From SKVR01 sp964491395 (GTDB taxonomy: Bacteria; Bacteroidota; Bacteroidia; Bacteroidales; UBA7960): 64,000 nt of DNA. Shown here one piece after another: positions 26,794 through 35,235 of the stretch. Numbering within the stretch: the stretch's first letter is position 1; each line of letters opens with the position of its first letter. The notes under the pieces are model-generated. The model saw nothing but the letters and a program-made list of their open reading frames with translations, made no database searches and was not told the origin of the DNA. Both the position numbers and the translations under genes were made by a program. The stretch covers positions 1 to 64,000 of the forward strand of contig CAZBGI010000009.1 of the NCBI GenBank assembly GCA_964491395.1, written 5' to 3'.

Positions 26794-28131
26794 ATGCAAG
26801 CTAAAATTCATGTAGGAATCATGTTTGCGCCCCGGATTAGCTTTGAACTCAATGGCGGTTTTGAACTCTCCGAAGGGGGTGAAACTATCCACGGAGAGGG
26901 ATCTGTTGAGATGGCCTCCGATGGGCAATGTTATCTTACCCTTGATAATACCACACAACCTGTTCAGCTACCCCTTTTTTTTCAACCCAAAGATGAAACA
27001 GCGGGCTTTTTTGATCTGAAAGATGTCACCATTGGCATCAATTTTCATTGGGAACGAAAAGAAAATCAGCGTTTCAAAGGGGGGCTGAAAATCATCAAAG
27101 AAGACGGACACCTGACTGCAGTAAACATATTGCCACTGGAAGAGTACCTGAAGAGTGTCATCAGCTCGGAAATGAGTGCCCATTCTTCAGAAGATTTGTT
27201 GAAAGCCCATGCCGTGATTTCGCGCAGCTGGCTGCTTGCTCAGATTGAGAAAGAGGAAAAGCTGAGGGCTGATAAACCTCAGGTCTCAGGGCATTTTACT
27301 GATACTGAGCACATCCGCTGGTACGATCGCGAGGATCATAAGAACTTTCACGTGTGTGCCGACGACCATTGCCAACGCTACCAGGGCATTACCAAAGCCA
27401 CTACTGAAGCCGTAAACAAAGCCATTGACGAAACCTTCGGGCAGGTGCTTACCTACAATAATGCCATTTGCGATGCCCGCTATTCCAAATGCTGCGGTGG
27501 TATCTCGGAATTATTCGAAAATGTGTGGGAACCCGTAAATCACCCCTATCTCACCAAAGTGATCGATAACGACCGCCAACCGAAGGATTTTGATACCCGG
27601 CTGGATACGGAAGAAAAAGCCCATGCCTGGATTACCGGAAGCCCGGAAGCTTTTTGCAATACCACCGACAAAGAAATCCTATCGCAGGTCTTGAATGACT
27701 ATGATCAGGAAACCCATGATTTTTACCGCTGGAAGAAAGAGTTTACCCAGCAGCAGATCAAGGATCTCCTGAAAAAGCGCATTGGCGTTGAGGTAGGTGA
27801 TGTGCTTGAGCTTAAGGCAGTGGAAAGAGGCGTATCGGGCAGGTTGGTAAAACTGCAAATCCGTGGAACCCAGAGAACCCTTACCATAGGAAAAGAACTG
27901 GAGATAAGAAAAGCGTTTTCCGACTCCCACCTCTATAGTTCTGCTTTCGTAGCCGAAGCCCAAAATCTGGCAGATGGTATTCCGCAAAAGTTTATCTTTA
28001 CAGGTGCCGGATGGGGACATGGTGTAGGTCTTTGCCAGATAGGTGCCGCCGTAATGGGGGCAAAAGGCTACAATTATGAAAAAATCCTTGCCCATTATTT
28101 TAAAGGGGCCCTTCTGGAGAAAAAATATTGA
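26794..28131 (+). CDS. SpoIID/LytB-domain protein without signal peptide
   Basis: A 445-residue protein with SpoIID/LytB signatures: ILPLEEYLKSVISSEMSAHSSEDLLKAHAVISRSW (about 111-145, with the Glu of SSEM at the position of the B. subtilis SpoIID catalytic Glu) and GAGWGHGVGLCQIGAAVMG (about 407-425). Cys-containing segments lie between (CADDHC; YSKCCGG). B. subtilis SpoIID is a lytic transglycosylase acting on peptide-free glycan. The N-terminus (MQAKIHVGIMFAPRISF) has no signal peptide or membrane segment, so the protein may be cytoplasmic. In the rightward operon with GT2, DUF4922 and GNAT genes. Confidence 0.85.
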   Translation: MQAKIHVGIMFAPRISFELNGGFELSEGGETIHGEGSVEMASDGQCYLTLDNTTQPVQLPLFFQPKDETAGFFDLKDVTIGINFHWERKENQRFKGGLKIIKEDGHLTAVNILPLEEYLKSVISSEMSAHSSEDLLKAHAVISRSWLLAQIEKEEKLRADKPQVSGHFTDTEHIRWYDREDHKNFHVCADDHCQRYQGITKATTEAVNKAIDETFGQVLTYNNAICDARYSKCCGGISELFENVWEPVNHPYLTKVIDNDRQPKDFDTRLDTEEKAHAWITGSPEAFCNTTDKEILSQVLNDYDQETHDFYRWKKEFTQQQIKDLLKKRIGVEVGDVLELKAVERGVSGRLVKLQIRGTQRTLTIGKELEIRKAFSDSHLYSSAFVAEAQNLADGIPQKFIFTGAGWGHGVGLCQIGAAVMGAKGYNYEKILAHYFKGALLEKKY

Positions 28132-28451
28132 GGAATCATTAATAATCAAGGTACTATTGCTAATTTTAGTGGATAAGATTATGTTTTGATAATAAATTAG
28201 ATGCAGTTCGACAGTAGACGGAAGACGGAAGACGGAAGACGGAAGACGGAAGAGAATCCACTTCGGTCTTCTGTCTCCGGTCTTCTGTCTATACCCATTG
28301 AATCAATGCAACTCGTATCTCTTTCCACTAAAAGTGCAGTAGAACCATAATCAATAATCAATTGTTAATTATCAACGGGTTGGGCTGTTTTCAGCTGTTT
28401 CACTAATCATGAAAAGCTGAAGGGACTACCCGGGTAATCGTTTTACAGGAT
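28132..28451. repeat. Spacer with AGACGGA tandem repeat and inverted partner
   Basis: The 320-bp spacer has no gene. Five exact copies of the 7-mer AGACGGA occupy 28216-28250. Shortly after, 28264-28291 carries the reverse complement of four diverged copies (AGACAGA/AGACCGG type), so the RNA could fold into a long hairpin. ATGCAGTTCG (28201-28210) and ATGCAACTCG (28306-28315) flank it as an imperfect direct repeat. Confidence 0.75.
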
Positions 28452-30302
28452 ATGGAGAAAATAAAAAAGAAATCTCCCTGGAGTTGGGTACCCTCCTTAT
28501 ACTATGCTCAGGGAATCCCTTATGTAGTGGTAATGACGGTTTCGGTTATTATGTACAAGCGGCTGGGAGTATCTAATGCCGATATTGCGCTTTATACCAG
28601 CTGGCTTTACCTCCCCTGGGTAATAAAACCTTTGTGGAGCCCTCTTGTTGACTTGTTTAAAACCAAACGCTGGTGGATTGTTACCATGCAGCTGCTGGTT
28701 GGAGCAGGATTGGCCGGGGTGGCATTTACCCTGCCATTGCCTTCATTCTTCCAGTATTCCCTGGCCTTTCTGTGGTTGCTGGCTTTCAGTTCTGCCACCC
28801 ATGACATTGCTGCCGATGGATTTTATATGCTTGGCCTTAAGGAGGGTCAGCAATCCTATTTTATCGGGATAAGAAGTACTTTTTACCGCTTCGCCATGAT
28901 TACCGGGCAGGGATTGCTGATCATTCTGGCAGGTTTTTTTGAGATCTTTACCGGGCAGGAACCGGTAAGGTTTACCGTTACTGCCGACCCGCAGGCCCAG
29001 GAGATGAGGCCTTCCATCGATAGTGAAAATGCCGGAAATTTTAATGAACTGACCTTTGTGCTTACTGAGGAGGATGTGATGCTTTCAACGCAGCAAATCC
29101 CCAAAGAAATGGCCGACAGCCTGAAAAACTATGCTGAAGAGCAGAACCTTGCCCATAATTTCACGCAGGAGGAAGAAGAAATTGAAGTCAGCGTGAGCTG
29201 GTGGGCACGCACGGTTTCTCAACCTTTTGGCGACTGGTTGCGTCAGCGCATCGGAAGAGAAGAGGCTGCAGATGCCAGCCTTGATGACTTTCAGGGCAAC
29301 CTTGCACTGGTAGGAGTAATGCTGGAAGGACACATGGAGGAAGGCCGTGAGGTGGTGCTGAACACCACTTTTCGTCGTGGCGACGGGAGTATTCGCCTTG
29401 AGGAAGGTGAACGTCTGGTCTTTACACCGGAAAATCAGGATGAAACCGCATGGCTGCTCATACAGCTGGACCCCAAACTGGAAACAAGAGCCATAGCACA
29501 CTTTGAAGGTCGCTCCGGAAATATTCCTCTTGCCTGGACGCTTACATTTGCTATTCTGGCCATCCTGTTCCTGGGTTTCTTTATTTACCATAAAATAGCG
29601 CTGCCACGACCGGCAAACGATATGGCAACCCTCCGTCAGGATGGCAAAGGAGTATTCTACGAATTCTTCCAGACCTTCGGTTCCTTTTTCCGGAAAGAAA
29701 ATATCGGGCCCGCCCTTGCATTTCTGTTGTTGTTCCGTTTAGGCGAAGCACAAATTGTGAAAATGGCCTCTCCTTTTATGCTCGACCCGCGCGAAATCGG
29801 TGGTCTCGGGCTCACCACCGGACAGGTGGGTATAATATACGGTACCATCGGCATCCTGGCTCTCACCCTGGGTGGAATCCTGGGTGGGCTGATGGCCTCA
29901 AGGAAAGGACTTAAATTCTGGATATTTCCCATGGCCATTGCCATGAACCTTCCCAACCTGGTGTTTGTGTATCTTTCTTACAGCCAGCCGGTGAGTTTCT
30001 GGCTCATTTCAGGCTCGGTGGCCCTGGAGCAATTTGGTTATGGATTTGGTTTTACCGCCTACATGCTCTACATGATTTACTTCTCTGAAGGGAAACATAA
30101 AACAGCCCACTTTGCCATTTGTACGGGCTTGATGGCCCTGGGTATGATGCTGCCCGGTATGATTTCAGGTTGGATTCAGGAGATAATCGGCTACCAGAAT
30201 TTCTTTGTCTGGGTGGTATTGTGTACCATCCCTGGTTTCATAATCATACGATTCCTGAAAATTGACAAGACCTTTGGTATCAAAGATAAAAAGGAAGCGT
30301 AG
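28452..30302 (+). CDS. ampG: AmpG-like muropeptide permease with extra domain
   Basis: An inner-membrane MFS transporter of 616 residues. Its N-terminus (SLYYAQGIPYVVVMT, WLYLPWVIKPLWSPLVD, SSATHDIAADGFY) matches the AmpG family, which imports GlcNAc-anhydroMurNAc(-peptides) from the periplasm. About 190 hydrophilic residues (168-356) are inserted between TM5 and TM6, a loop expected to face the periplasm; AmpG proteins usually lack this. The rest of the core (about 425 residues) has the expected helices. Last rightward gene of the locus, 320 bp after the SpoIID gene, followed by a terminator. Substrate is inferred from family and context. Confidence 0.85.
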   Translation: MEKIKKKSPWSWVPSLYYAQGIPYVVVMTVSVIMYKRLGVSNADIALYTSWLYLPWVIKPLWSPLVDLFKTKRWWIVTMQLLVGAGLAGVAFTLPLPSFFQYSLAFLWLLAFSSATHDIAADGFYMLGLKEGQQSYFIGIRSTFYRFAMITGQGLLIILAGFFEIFTGQEPVRFTVTADPQAQEMRPSIDSENAGNFNELTFVLTEEDVMLSTQQIPKEMADSLKNYAEEQNLAHNFTQEEEEIEVSVSWWARTVSQPFGDWLRQRIGREEAADASLDDFQGNLALVGVMLEGHMEEGREVVLNTTFRRGDGSIRLEEGERLVFTPENQDETAWLLIQLDPKLETRAIAHFEGRSGNIPLAWTLTFAILAILFLGFFIYHKIALPRPANDMATLRQDGKGVFYEFFQTFGSFFRKENIGPALAFLLLFRLGEAQIVKMASPFMLDPREIGGLGLTTGQVGIIYGTIGILALTLGGILGGLMASRKGLKFWIFPMAIAMNLPNLVFVYLSYSQPVSFWLISGSVALEQFGYGFGFTAYMLYMIYFSEGKHKTAHFAICTGLMALGMMLPGMISGWIQEIIGYQNFFVWVVLCTIPGFIIIRFLKIDKTFGIKDKKEA

Positions 30303-30327
30303 CTTATTCTGTGGATAGTATTTTGTG

Positions 30328-30364
30328 CCGGCAGCTTTTTTGTGCATCACAGGGGAGCTGCCGG
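30328..30364 (+). terminator. Terminator after the AmpG-like gene
   Basis: CCGGCAGCT (30328-30336) pairs with AGCTGCCGG (30356-30364), loop 19 nt, followed by TTTTATTATTTTT. It lies 26 bp after the permease stop, between convergent genes. Confidence 0.8.
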
Positions 30365-30463
30365 TTTTATTATTTTTCCTCACCTCTCTGCTGTCCCACA
30401 CTGAACTTGTTATTTCGACTCCGCTTGCACCTAAGGGCACCAATCATTAGCGAAGTTAAACTC

Positions 30464-31285
30464 CTATGGTTGGACTCTCTCGTGGTCAGCCCAGCCCTTC
30501 TCTATAAAGGCTTTTTTCGCTGCATGGTATCCCAGATCAAAAACCTCTTTGCCACTCGACATGTTAAGCAATCCGTAATTGCCGATACCTTCGGGCTCAA
30601 TGAATAAATCACAGAGTTTTCTGCGCTCCAGGGTATGACTGCGAATATTAAGTTGGAAGGTTCTTTCAGCCATTTTCTTCAGGTTGTCAATATCGCGCCG
30701 GGTTCCTAAAGGGTTTACATTTACCCCGATGATTCGTTCGCAATTTCCCACCAGGGGCTCTACGGGAAAATTGTTGATGACTCCGGCATCACAATAATAT
30801 TCATGGTCAATCTTTACCGGTGGGAACAGAATAGGAATGGAAGCAGAAGCCTTTACGGTAATCGCCAAAGGCCCTTTATCAAAGCAATGGTATTTGGCGG
30901 TATTAATGTTGACAGCAAAGACCTTCAGGGGGATTTTAAGGTCTTCATAATTTTTTGCTTTCAGGTATTTTTTCAGGGTTTTTTCAAATCCATCAAGTCT
31001 GATAAGCCCTGTTCTCGGGATGGCAAAGTCTATGTATTTGAGCAGTCGCTGCGAGGTAAGAATTTCCAGGGCTTCTTCGGGGTCTGTTCCGTCGGCATAT
31101 ACCGCACCTGCCACCGCACCTGCGCTTACCCCGCAAATGATATCGGGTTTTACCCCCGTTTCATCCATGGCTTTCAACACTCCCAGATGGGCAAAACCAC
31201 GGGTTCCCCCACCACTTAATACCAGTCCCGTTTTATATTTTGCGGGCTTGCGATTTTCTTTCTCTCTCTTGAAAATACTTAGCAT
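30464..31285 (-). CDS. Patatin-like phospholipase
   Basis: A 273-residue RssA/patatin-family serine acyl hydrolase. It shows the oxyanion-hole motif SGGGTRGFAHLG (24-35), the nucleophile elbow GVSAG (Ser54) and the catalytic DAG dyad partner (Asp165, in YYCDAGVINNFP). There is no signal peptide or outer-membrane barrel domain, so it is probably cytoplasmic. It is 32 bp downstream of dnaG on the same strand and is likely co-transcribed. The lipid substrate is unknown. Confidence 0.9.
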   Translation of the reverse strand: MLSIFKREKENRKPAKYKTGLVLSGGGTRGFAHLGVLKAMDETGVKPDIICGVSAGAVAGAVYADGTDPEEALEILTSQRLLKYIDFAIPRTGLIRLDGFEKTLKKYLKAKNYEDLKIPLKVFAVNINTAKYHCFDKGPLAITVKASASIPILFPPVKIDHEYYCDAGVINNFPVEPLVGNCERIIGVNVNPLGTRRDIDNLKKMAERTFQLNIRSHTLERRKLCDLFIEPEGIGNYGLLNMSSGKEVFDLGYHAAKKAFIEKGWADHERVQP

Positions 31286-31317
31286 AACTGTGTTTTTTTG
31301 GGGTTGTATTTCTTTTG

Positions 31318-33273
31318 TTATTGAATAATAATCCTGCTCAACTCTTTGGCAAGCATGGTTTTGATGCTTTCCATGTTTCTGAGAAACTCCATTTTTTCAA
31401 GCATGGTTTCGGGCTCCATTTCCTGCTTGAGCATCTGCCTGTTTTCATAAATGATTTTTTCCAGCTTCTTCAATTTGAAGGCATACAGAATTTCTATCAC
31501 ATTCATTTTTACATTGTCTTCTTCTTTTTTTACATAAATCTTGTGTTTGTCTTCCCACTGATTACTCAAAGTATACGGTGAGGTTAGCATATCGATGGCC
31601 ATCTTGCTGATGTCAGGGTTGTGATGGGAAAAGAAATACTGTTCATCAAGCATTTTTTCCTGCTCCCTGGCACTTTTGATTTCATCGAAAACAATCTGAT
31701 ACAATTCAGTTTCAAATCGCAGTTCATCATTAGTGATTTCATTGATCAGATAGTCGGCTACAGTAATTTCATACCGCACATCATGTCCTTCTTCATCCTT
31801 TTCGTCGAAAATCATTATCTGGCCGGGATAGAGCAACAATGCCCTGATAATTTCATACTCCTGGTGTCTGAGCGAAACTCCTTTTTTGACTGCGGTATCT
31901 TCAAAGGGCGTTTGTTGGGCTACCCAGCTCTCTTCTTCCCGGGGTGTGGGTTGTTGAGATTGATTTTTAGACTTGTTCCTGCGTTGCTTGTTCACTTCCG
32001 CCATGAGCAGATTTTCGTCAACCTGCAGTAACTCGCTGCTTTTTTGCACATACAGGCTACGTGCTATGGGTTCAGGTATACCCGAAATGCTCAACGCAAT
32101 TTCTTTGATGAGGCCGGCCTTTTTAATGGGATCGCTTTGTGTCTCTTTGAGCAGGAGGTGGGTTTTGAATGAGATAAAATCCTTTGCATTTTCCGTGATG
32201 AAGGCTTTTACCTCTGCCGGGCGGAAGTTGCGGGCATAGGAATCGGGATCTTCCCCATCGGGGAAAAGAACGATTTTAACATTCATCCCTTCCTCCAGAA
32301 TCATGTCAATACCCCTGAAAGCTGCTTTGATACCCGCAGGATCCCCGTCGAAAAGCAGAGTAATATTCTGGGTGTAACGCCTGATGAGTTTTATCTGGTC
32401 GGTGGTGAGGGATGTGCCCGAAGAAGCAATCACATTTTCAATGCCTGCCTGGTGCAGGGAGATAACATCAGTATATCCCTCGGTCAGATAGCAGTTGTCT
32501 TCGCGAACAATGGCGCTTTTGGCAAAAAACAACCCATACAGAACCTTGCTTTTGTGGTAAATTTCCGATTCTGCCGTGTTGATGTATTTAGGCTTCTTCT
32601 TGTCTTGCTTGAGGATGCGGGCACCAAAGCCCAGCACGCGGCCCGACAGGTTGTGGATAGGAAAGGTTACCCGTCCGCGAAAAGCATCGTATGTCTGATG
32701 ATCTTTGGTGCGAACAAGGCTGCTTTTTTCCAGCAATTCTTTCTTGTATCCATGTTTCAGGGCCTTGGAGGTGAAATGATCCCAGGCATTCAGGCTGTAC
32801 CCCAGTCCGAATTTTTTGATGATGTCAGTAGTAAAGCCCCTTTCTTTAAAATAAGTAAGGCCCACTGCTTTTCCCTCTTCGGTGTTGTGAAGGGTATCCT
32901 CAAAGTGTTTTTGGGCAAAAGCCGTAAGATTGAAAAGACTTTCCTTTTCATCCATGGCGTCTTGCTGCTCAGGAGTGGGCTTTTCCTCATCTATCTCGAT
33001 GTTGTATTTCTGTGCCAGGTATTTCAGCGCCTCGGGATAGCTGAAATGCTCGTGCTCCATGATGAAGTTGACAGCATTGCCTCCTTTGCCGCAACCAAAG
33101 CATTTAAAAATTCCTTTGGCGGGAGAAACGGTGAAAGAAGGGGTCTTTTCGTTGTGAAAAGGACACAGCCCCAGCATGTTTACTCCTCTCCTTTTTAGGG
33201 TAACAAAATCTCCCACAACCTCCTCTATTCGGGCTGCATCAAATATCTTATCAATGGTTTCAGGTTTGATCAT
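31318..33273 (-). CDS. dnaG: DNA primase
   Basis: Makes RNA primers at the replication fork. It has 651 residues. The N-terminal CHC2 zinc finger (about 37-63: LCPFHNEKTPSFTVSP, CFGCGKGG) is followed by the catalytic core and TOPRIM motifs (EGYTDVISLHQAG near 266; LLFDGDPAGIKA near 312), then a C-terminal helicase-interaction region rich in charged helices. The start follows an upstream stop-rich stretch. The patatin gene lies downstream. Confidence 0.97.
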   Translation of the reverse strand: MIKPETIDKIFDAARIEEVVGDFVTLKRRGVNMLGLCPFHNEKTPSFTVSPAKGIFKCFGCGKGGNAVNFIMEHEHFSYPEALKYLAQKYNIEIDEEKPTPEQQDAMDEKESLFNLTAFAQKHFEDTLHNTEEGKAVGLTYFKERGFTTDIIKKFGLGYSLNAWDHFTSKALKHGYKKELLEKSSLVRTKDHQTYDAFRGRVTFPIHNLSGRVLGFGARILKQDKKKPKYINTAESEIYHKSKVLYGLFFAKSAIVREDNCYLTEGYTDVISLHQAGIENVIASSGTSLTTDQIKLIRRYTQNITLLFDGDPAGIKAAFRGIDMILEEGMNVKIVLFPDGEDPDSYARNFRPAEVKAFITENAKDFISFKTHLLLKETQSDPIKKAGLIKEIALSISGIPEPIARSLYVQKSSELLQVDENLLMAEVNKQRRNKSKNQSQQPTPREEESWVAQQTPFEDTAVKKGVSLRHQEYEIIRALLLYPGQIMIFDEKDEEGHDVRYEITVADYLINEITNDELRFETELYQIVFDEIKSAREQEKMLDEQYFFSHHNPDISKMAIDMLTSPYTLSNQWEDKHKIYVKKEEDNVKMNVIEILYAFKLKKLEKIIYENRQMLKQEMEPETMLEKMEFLRNMESIKTMLAKELSRIIIQ

Positions 33274-33370
33274 CTGTGGGAATTTGCTGCTAAATTACAA
33301 AAAAAACAAGGGTGTTAACGATGTGATAGTACAGCGCCTAACATTTTTGACCTATCTTTTAAGTTAAAAA

Positions 33371-33408
33371 AAAACAGCGGTTTGCAAATCATGGCTAACC
33401 GCTGTTTT
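33371..33408 (-). terminator. Terminator after the outer-membrane barrel gene
   Basis: AAAACAGCGGTT (33371-33382) pairs with AACCGCTGTTTT (33397-33408), loop 14 nt, with a T-run on the minus strand. It separates the barrel gene from dnaG. Confidence 0.85.
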
Positions 33409-33430
33409 TATGCCTTATTGTGATAATAAT

Positions 33431-34057
33431 TTAATCAGAAAGTTTGAATGCAATAAAAAGGTGCCCATAAGCATTCTTGCTGTCTCCCAACAGCAAATCA
33501 GAGCCGTCGCTGTCGGCCAGCTTTTGTAGTCCGATATTATAACGCAAGCCTGCCTGGACCTGCCCGACATTTAAGGCAAAACCGGCACTTATACCATAAT
33601 CAAGGGTATTGAAATGGTCTCTGTCAATCTCATCATACTCGTCAATGGTGCCGGAGTATTCTACATTGCTTCCCAATAATAATCCCACATAAGGGCCGGC
33701 ATGGAATTCCAGCATATCAATGGGACGGAATACGGCCAAAACCGGTACTTCCAGGTAATTGAGATTGAAATCGACCGTTTGATCGATAAAACCATTATAG
33801 GTAGCCCTGGTTCCTTTGGTCGTGAACAGCAACTCGGGCTGCAAACCAAAAGTCTCCAAAAACATTGCCTGGCTGAAAAAACCGGCGTGAAATCCAAACC
33901 TTGCGTTTTCATCGTCTAATTCTTCTTCGTCGATGTAAAGATTACTCATTGTCAAACCTCCCTTTATTCCTCCGCTTACATTCTGGGCTTTCGCCGTGGG
34001 AGTTGTGAATAGTGCAAGCATTCCTGTCAGAACAATTATCGAAAAAATCTTTTTCAT
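33431..34057 (-). CDS. PorT-family outer-membrane beta-barrel protein
   Basis: A 208-residue small outer-membrane barrel (PF13568-like). The signal peptide ends near AKAQ (25). The mature protein starts VSGGIKGGLTMSNL, has alternating amphipathic strands (FGFHAGFFSQ, LEFHAGPYVGLLLGS, YGISAGFALNVG) and ends in an aromatic-containing strand (HLFIAFKLSD). Function is unknown; such barrels are common and abundant in Bacteroidota. It is monocistronic, with a terminator downstream. Confidence 0.85.
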   Translation of the reverse strand: MKKIFSIIVLTGMLALFTTPTAKAQNVSGGIKGGLTMSNLYIDEEELDDENARFGFHAGFFSQAMFLETFGLQPELLFTTKGTRATYNGFIDQTVDFNLNYLEVPVLAVFRPIDMLEFHAGPYVGLLLGSNVEYSGTIDEYDEIDRDHFNTLDYGISAGFALNVGQVQAGLRYNIGLQKLADSDGSDLLLGDSKNAYGHLFIAFKLSD

Positions 34058-34444
34058 AACGTAGTATATTGAATTTATTAATTAATATGTGAATTAGGTT
34101 CCGGGCGTTTAAAAAACTTCGCTTAAACAATTACGGGTAATTCAAATGTAGTGCCGTGAAATTGTACATATGTTTGATTGAATAAGGTAAGTGTCATGAA
34201 TATAGTAGGTTGTATGGTGTTTTGTGGGTTGGGGCAGAATGAAATATCGTGAATCCTCATGCATCCTTGTGTAAAATCATCCACAAAGTGAGGAATTGTA
34301 AACCCAGCGTCATTGTAAAGTATCCGATCAATTCAGGGTTGGGCGCTCGTTACCAGAGAAGATCACAAAAAAAAATACACAAAGTAAACCAGATTAGTAA
34401 AAACAGTTTACCTTTGTAAAGCAATTCACTTTTTACCATTCACC
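34058..34444. promoter_or_regulatory. Divergent intergenic region with TetR promoter/operator
   Basis: 387 bp between the barrel gene and the TetR gene, no coding region seen. Just before TetR, GTAAAC (34384-34389) and GTTTAC (34406-34411) form an inverted repeat with a 16-bp spacer. A TAnnTTTG -7 box, TACCTTTG, lies at 34409-34416 and overlaps the right arm. This fits a self-repressed TetR promoter. The rest is featureless AT-rich sequence. Confidence 0.55.
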
Positions 34445-35041
34445 ATGAAGGATCGTATAATAAAAGCTGCAGATGTTCTTTTTGCTCAGTATGGTTTCAG
34501 TAAAACCACTGCTGAAGAGATTGCCAGGCAGGCCGGCATAAGTAAGCGCACACTTTACAAATACTTTGAAAGCAAGTTGCAGATTCTTAATACCCTTATT
34601 GAAGAAAAGCTGGAGTTTCTCAGAGTCGAGCTTAGTGAAATTCTTAGCTTGAAAATTGACTTTCCGGAAAAGATGCGCAGGATAACCACCAGTGTAGCAG
34701 TTACATTATCCGGGATGTCGAGCCACTTTATGGAGGATTTACAGCGCAATACACCGAAAACCTGGGAAAAAATCTCAGGTTTCCGCAAGGAAATGGTGCA
34801 TGTTTATTTTCCCATGTTACTGGATGAAGGGATAAAAGAGGGTCATTTCAAGAAAACGCTCAACAAAGGGGTGGCTGTGATGCTGATGATGAATGCCATG
34901 GAAATTATTATCAATCCCCAAATGGTTTCGGCCCTTCCTGATGGGCTGGCCCAACAGGTGCCGGTAAAACCTGAAGAACTGTTCGACAAAATAATTGAAA
35001 TCATTTACGACGGCATCCACCAGGGAGAAAGTATTTTTTGA
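34445..35041 (+). CDS. TetR/AcrR-family transcriptional regulator
   Basis: A 198-residue dimeric ligand-responsive repressor. The N-terminal helix-turn-helix (about 3-48) reads RIIKAADVLFAQYGFSKTTA, with recognition segment AGISKRTLYKYF. The C-terminal ligand domain is all-helical and unassigned. It is first in line with an RND efflux set (194 bp before the tolC gene), so it probably controls it and itself. Confidence 0.93.
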   Translation: MKDRIIKAADVLFAQYGFSKTTAEEIARQAGISKRTLYKYFESKLQILNTLIEEKLEFLRVELSEILSLKIDFPEKMRRITTSVAVTLSGMSSHFMEDLQRNTPKTWEKISGFRKEMVHVYFPMLLDEGIKEGHFKKTLNKGVAVMLMMNAMEIIINPQMVSALPDGLAQQVPVKPEELFDKIIEIIYDGIHQGESIF

Positions 35042-35235
35042 AAAATCCTTGACTTGTGAATTCCAGGCGTTACTCCTGCTCATTGACGGTTTTGCATGTC
35101 TGAACCCATCCCTGAATAGCCAAAGACACACATGCTAAGGATTATGTAGAATCAAAAAAAATAGAACCCTTATAAAAGCAGATAGTAGTGAAATGATGGT
35201 AGAAATCTTACAACGTTGCAGTTAATCATATAGTT

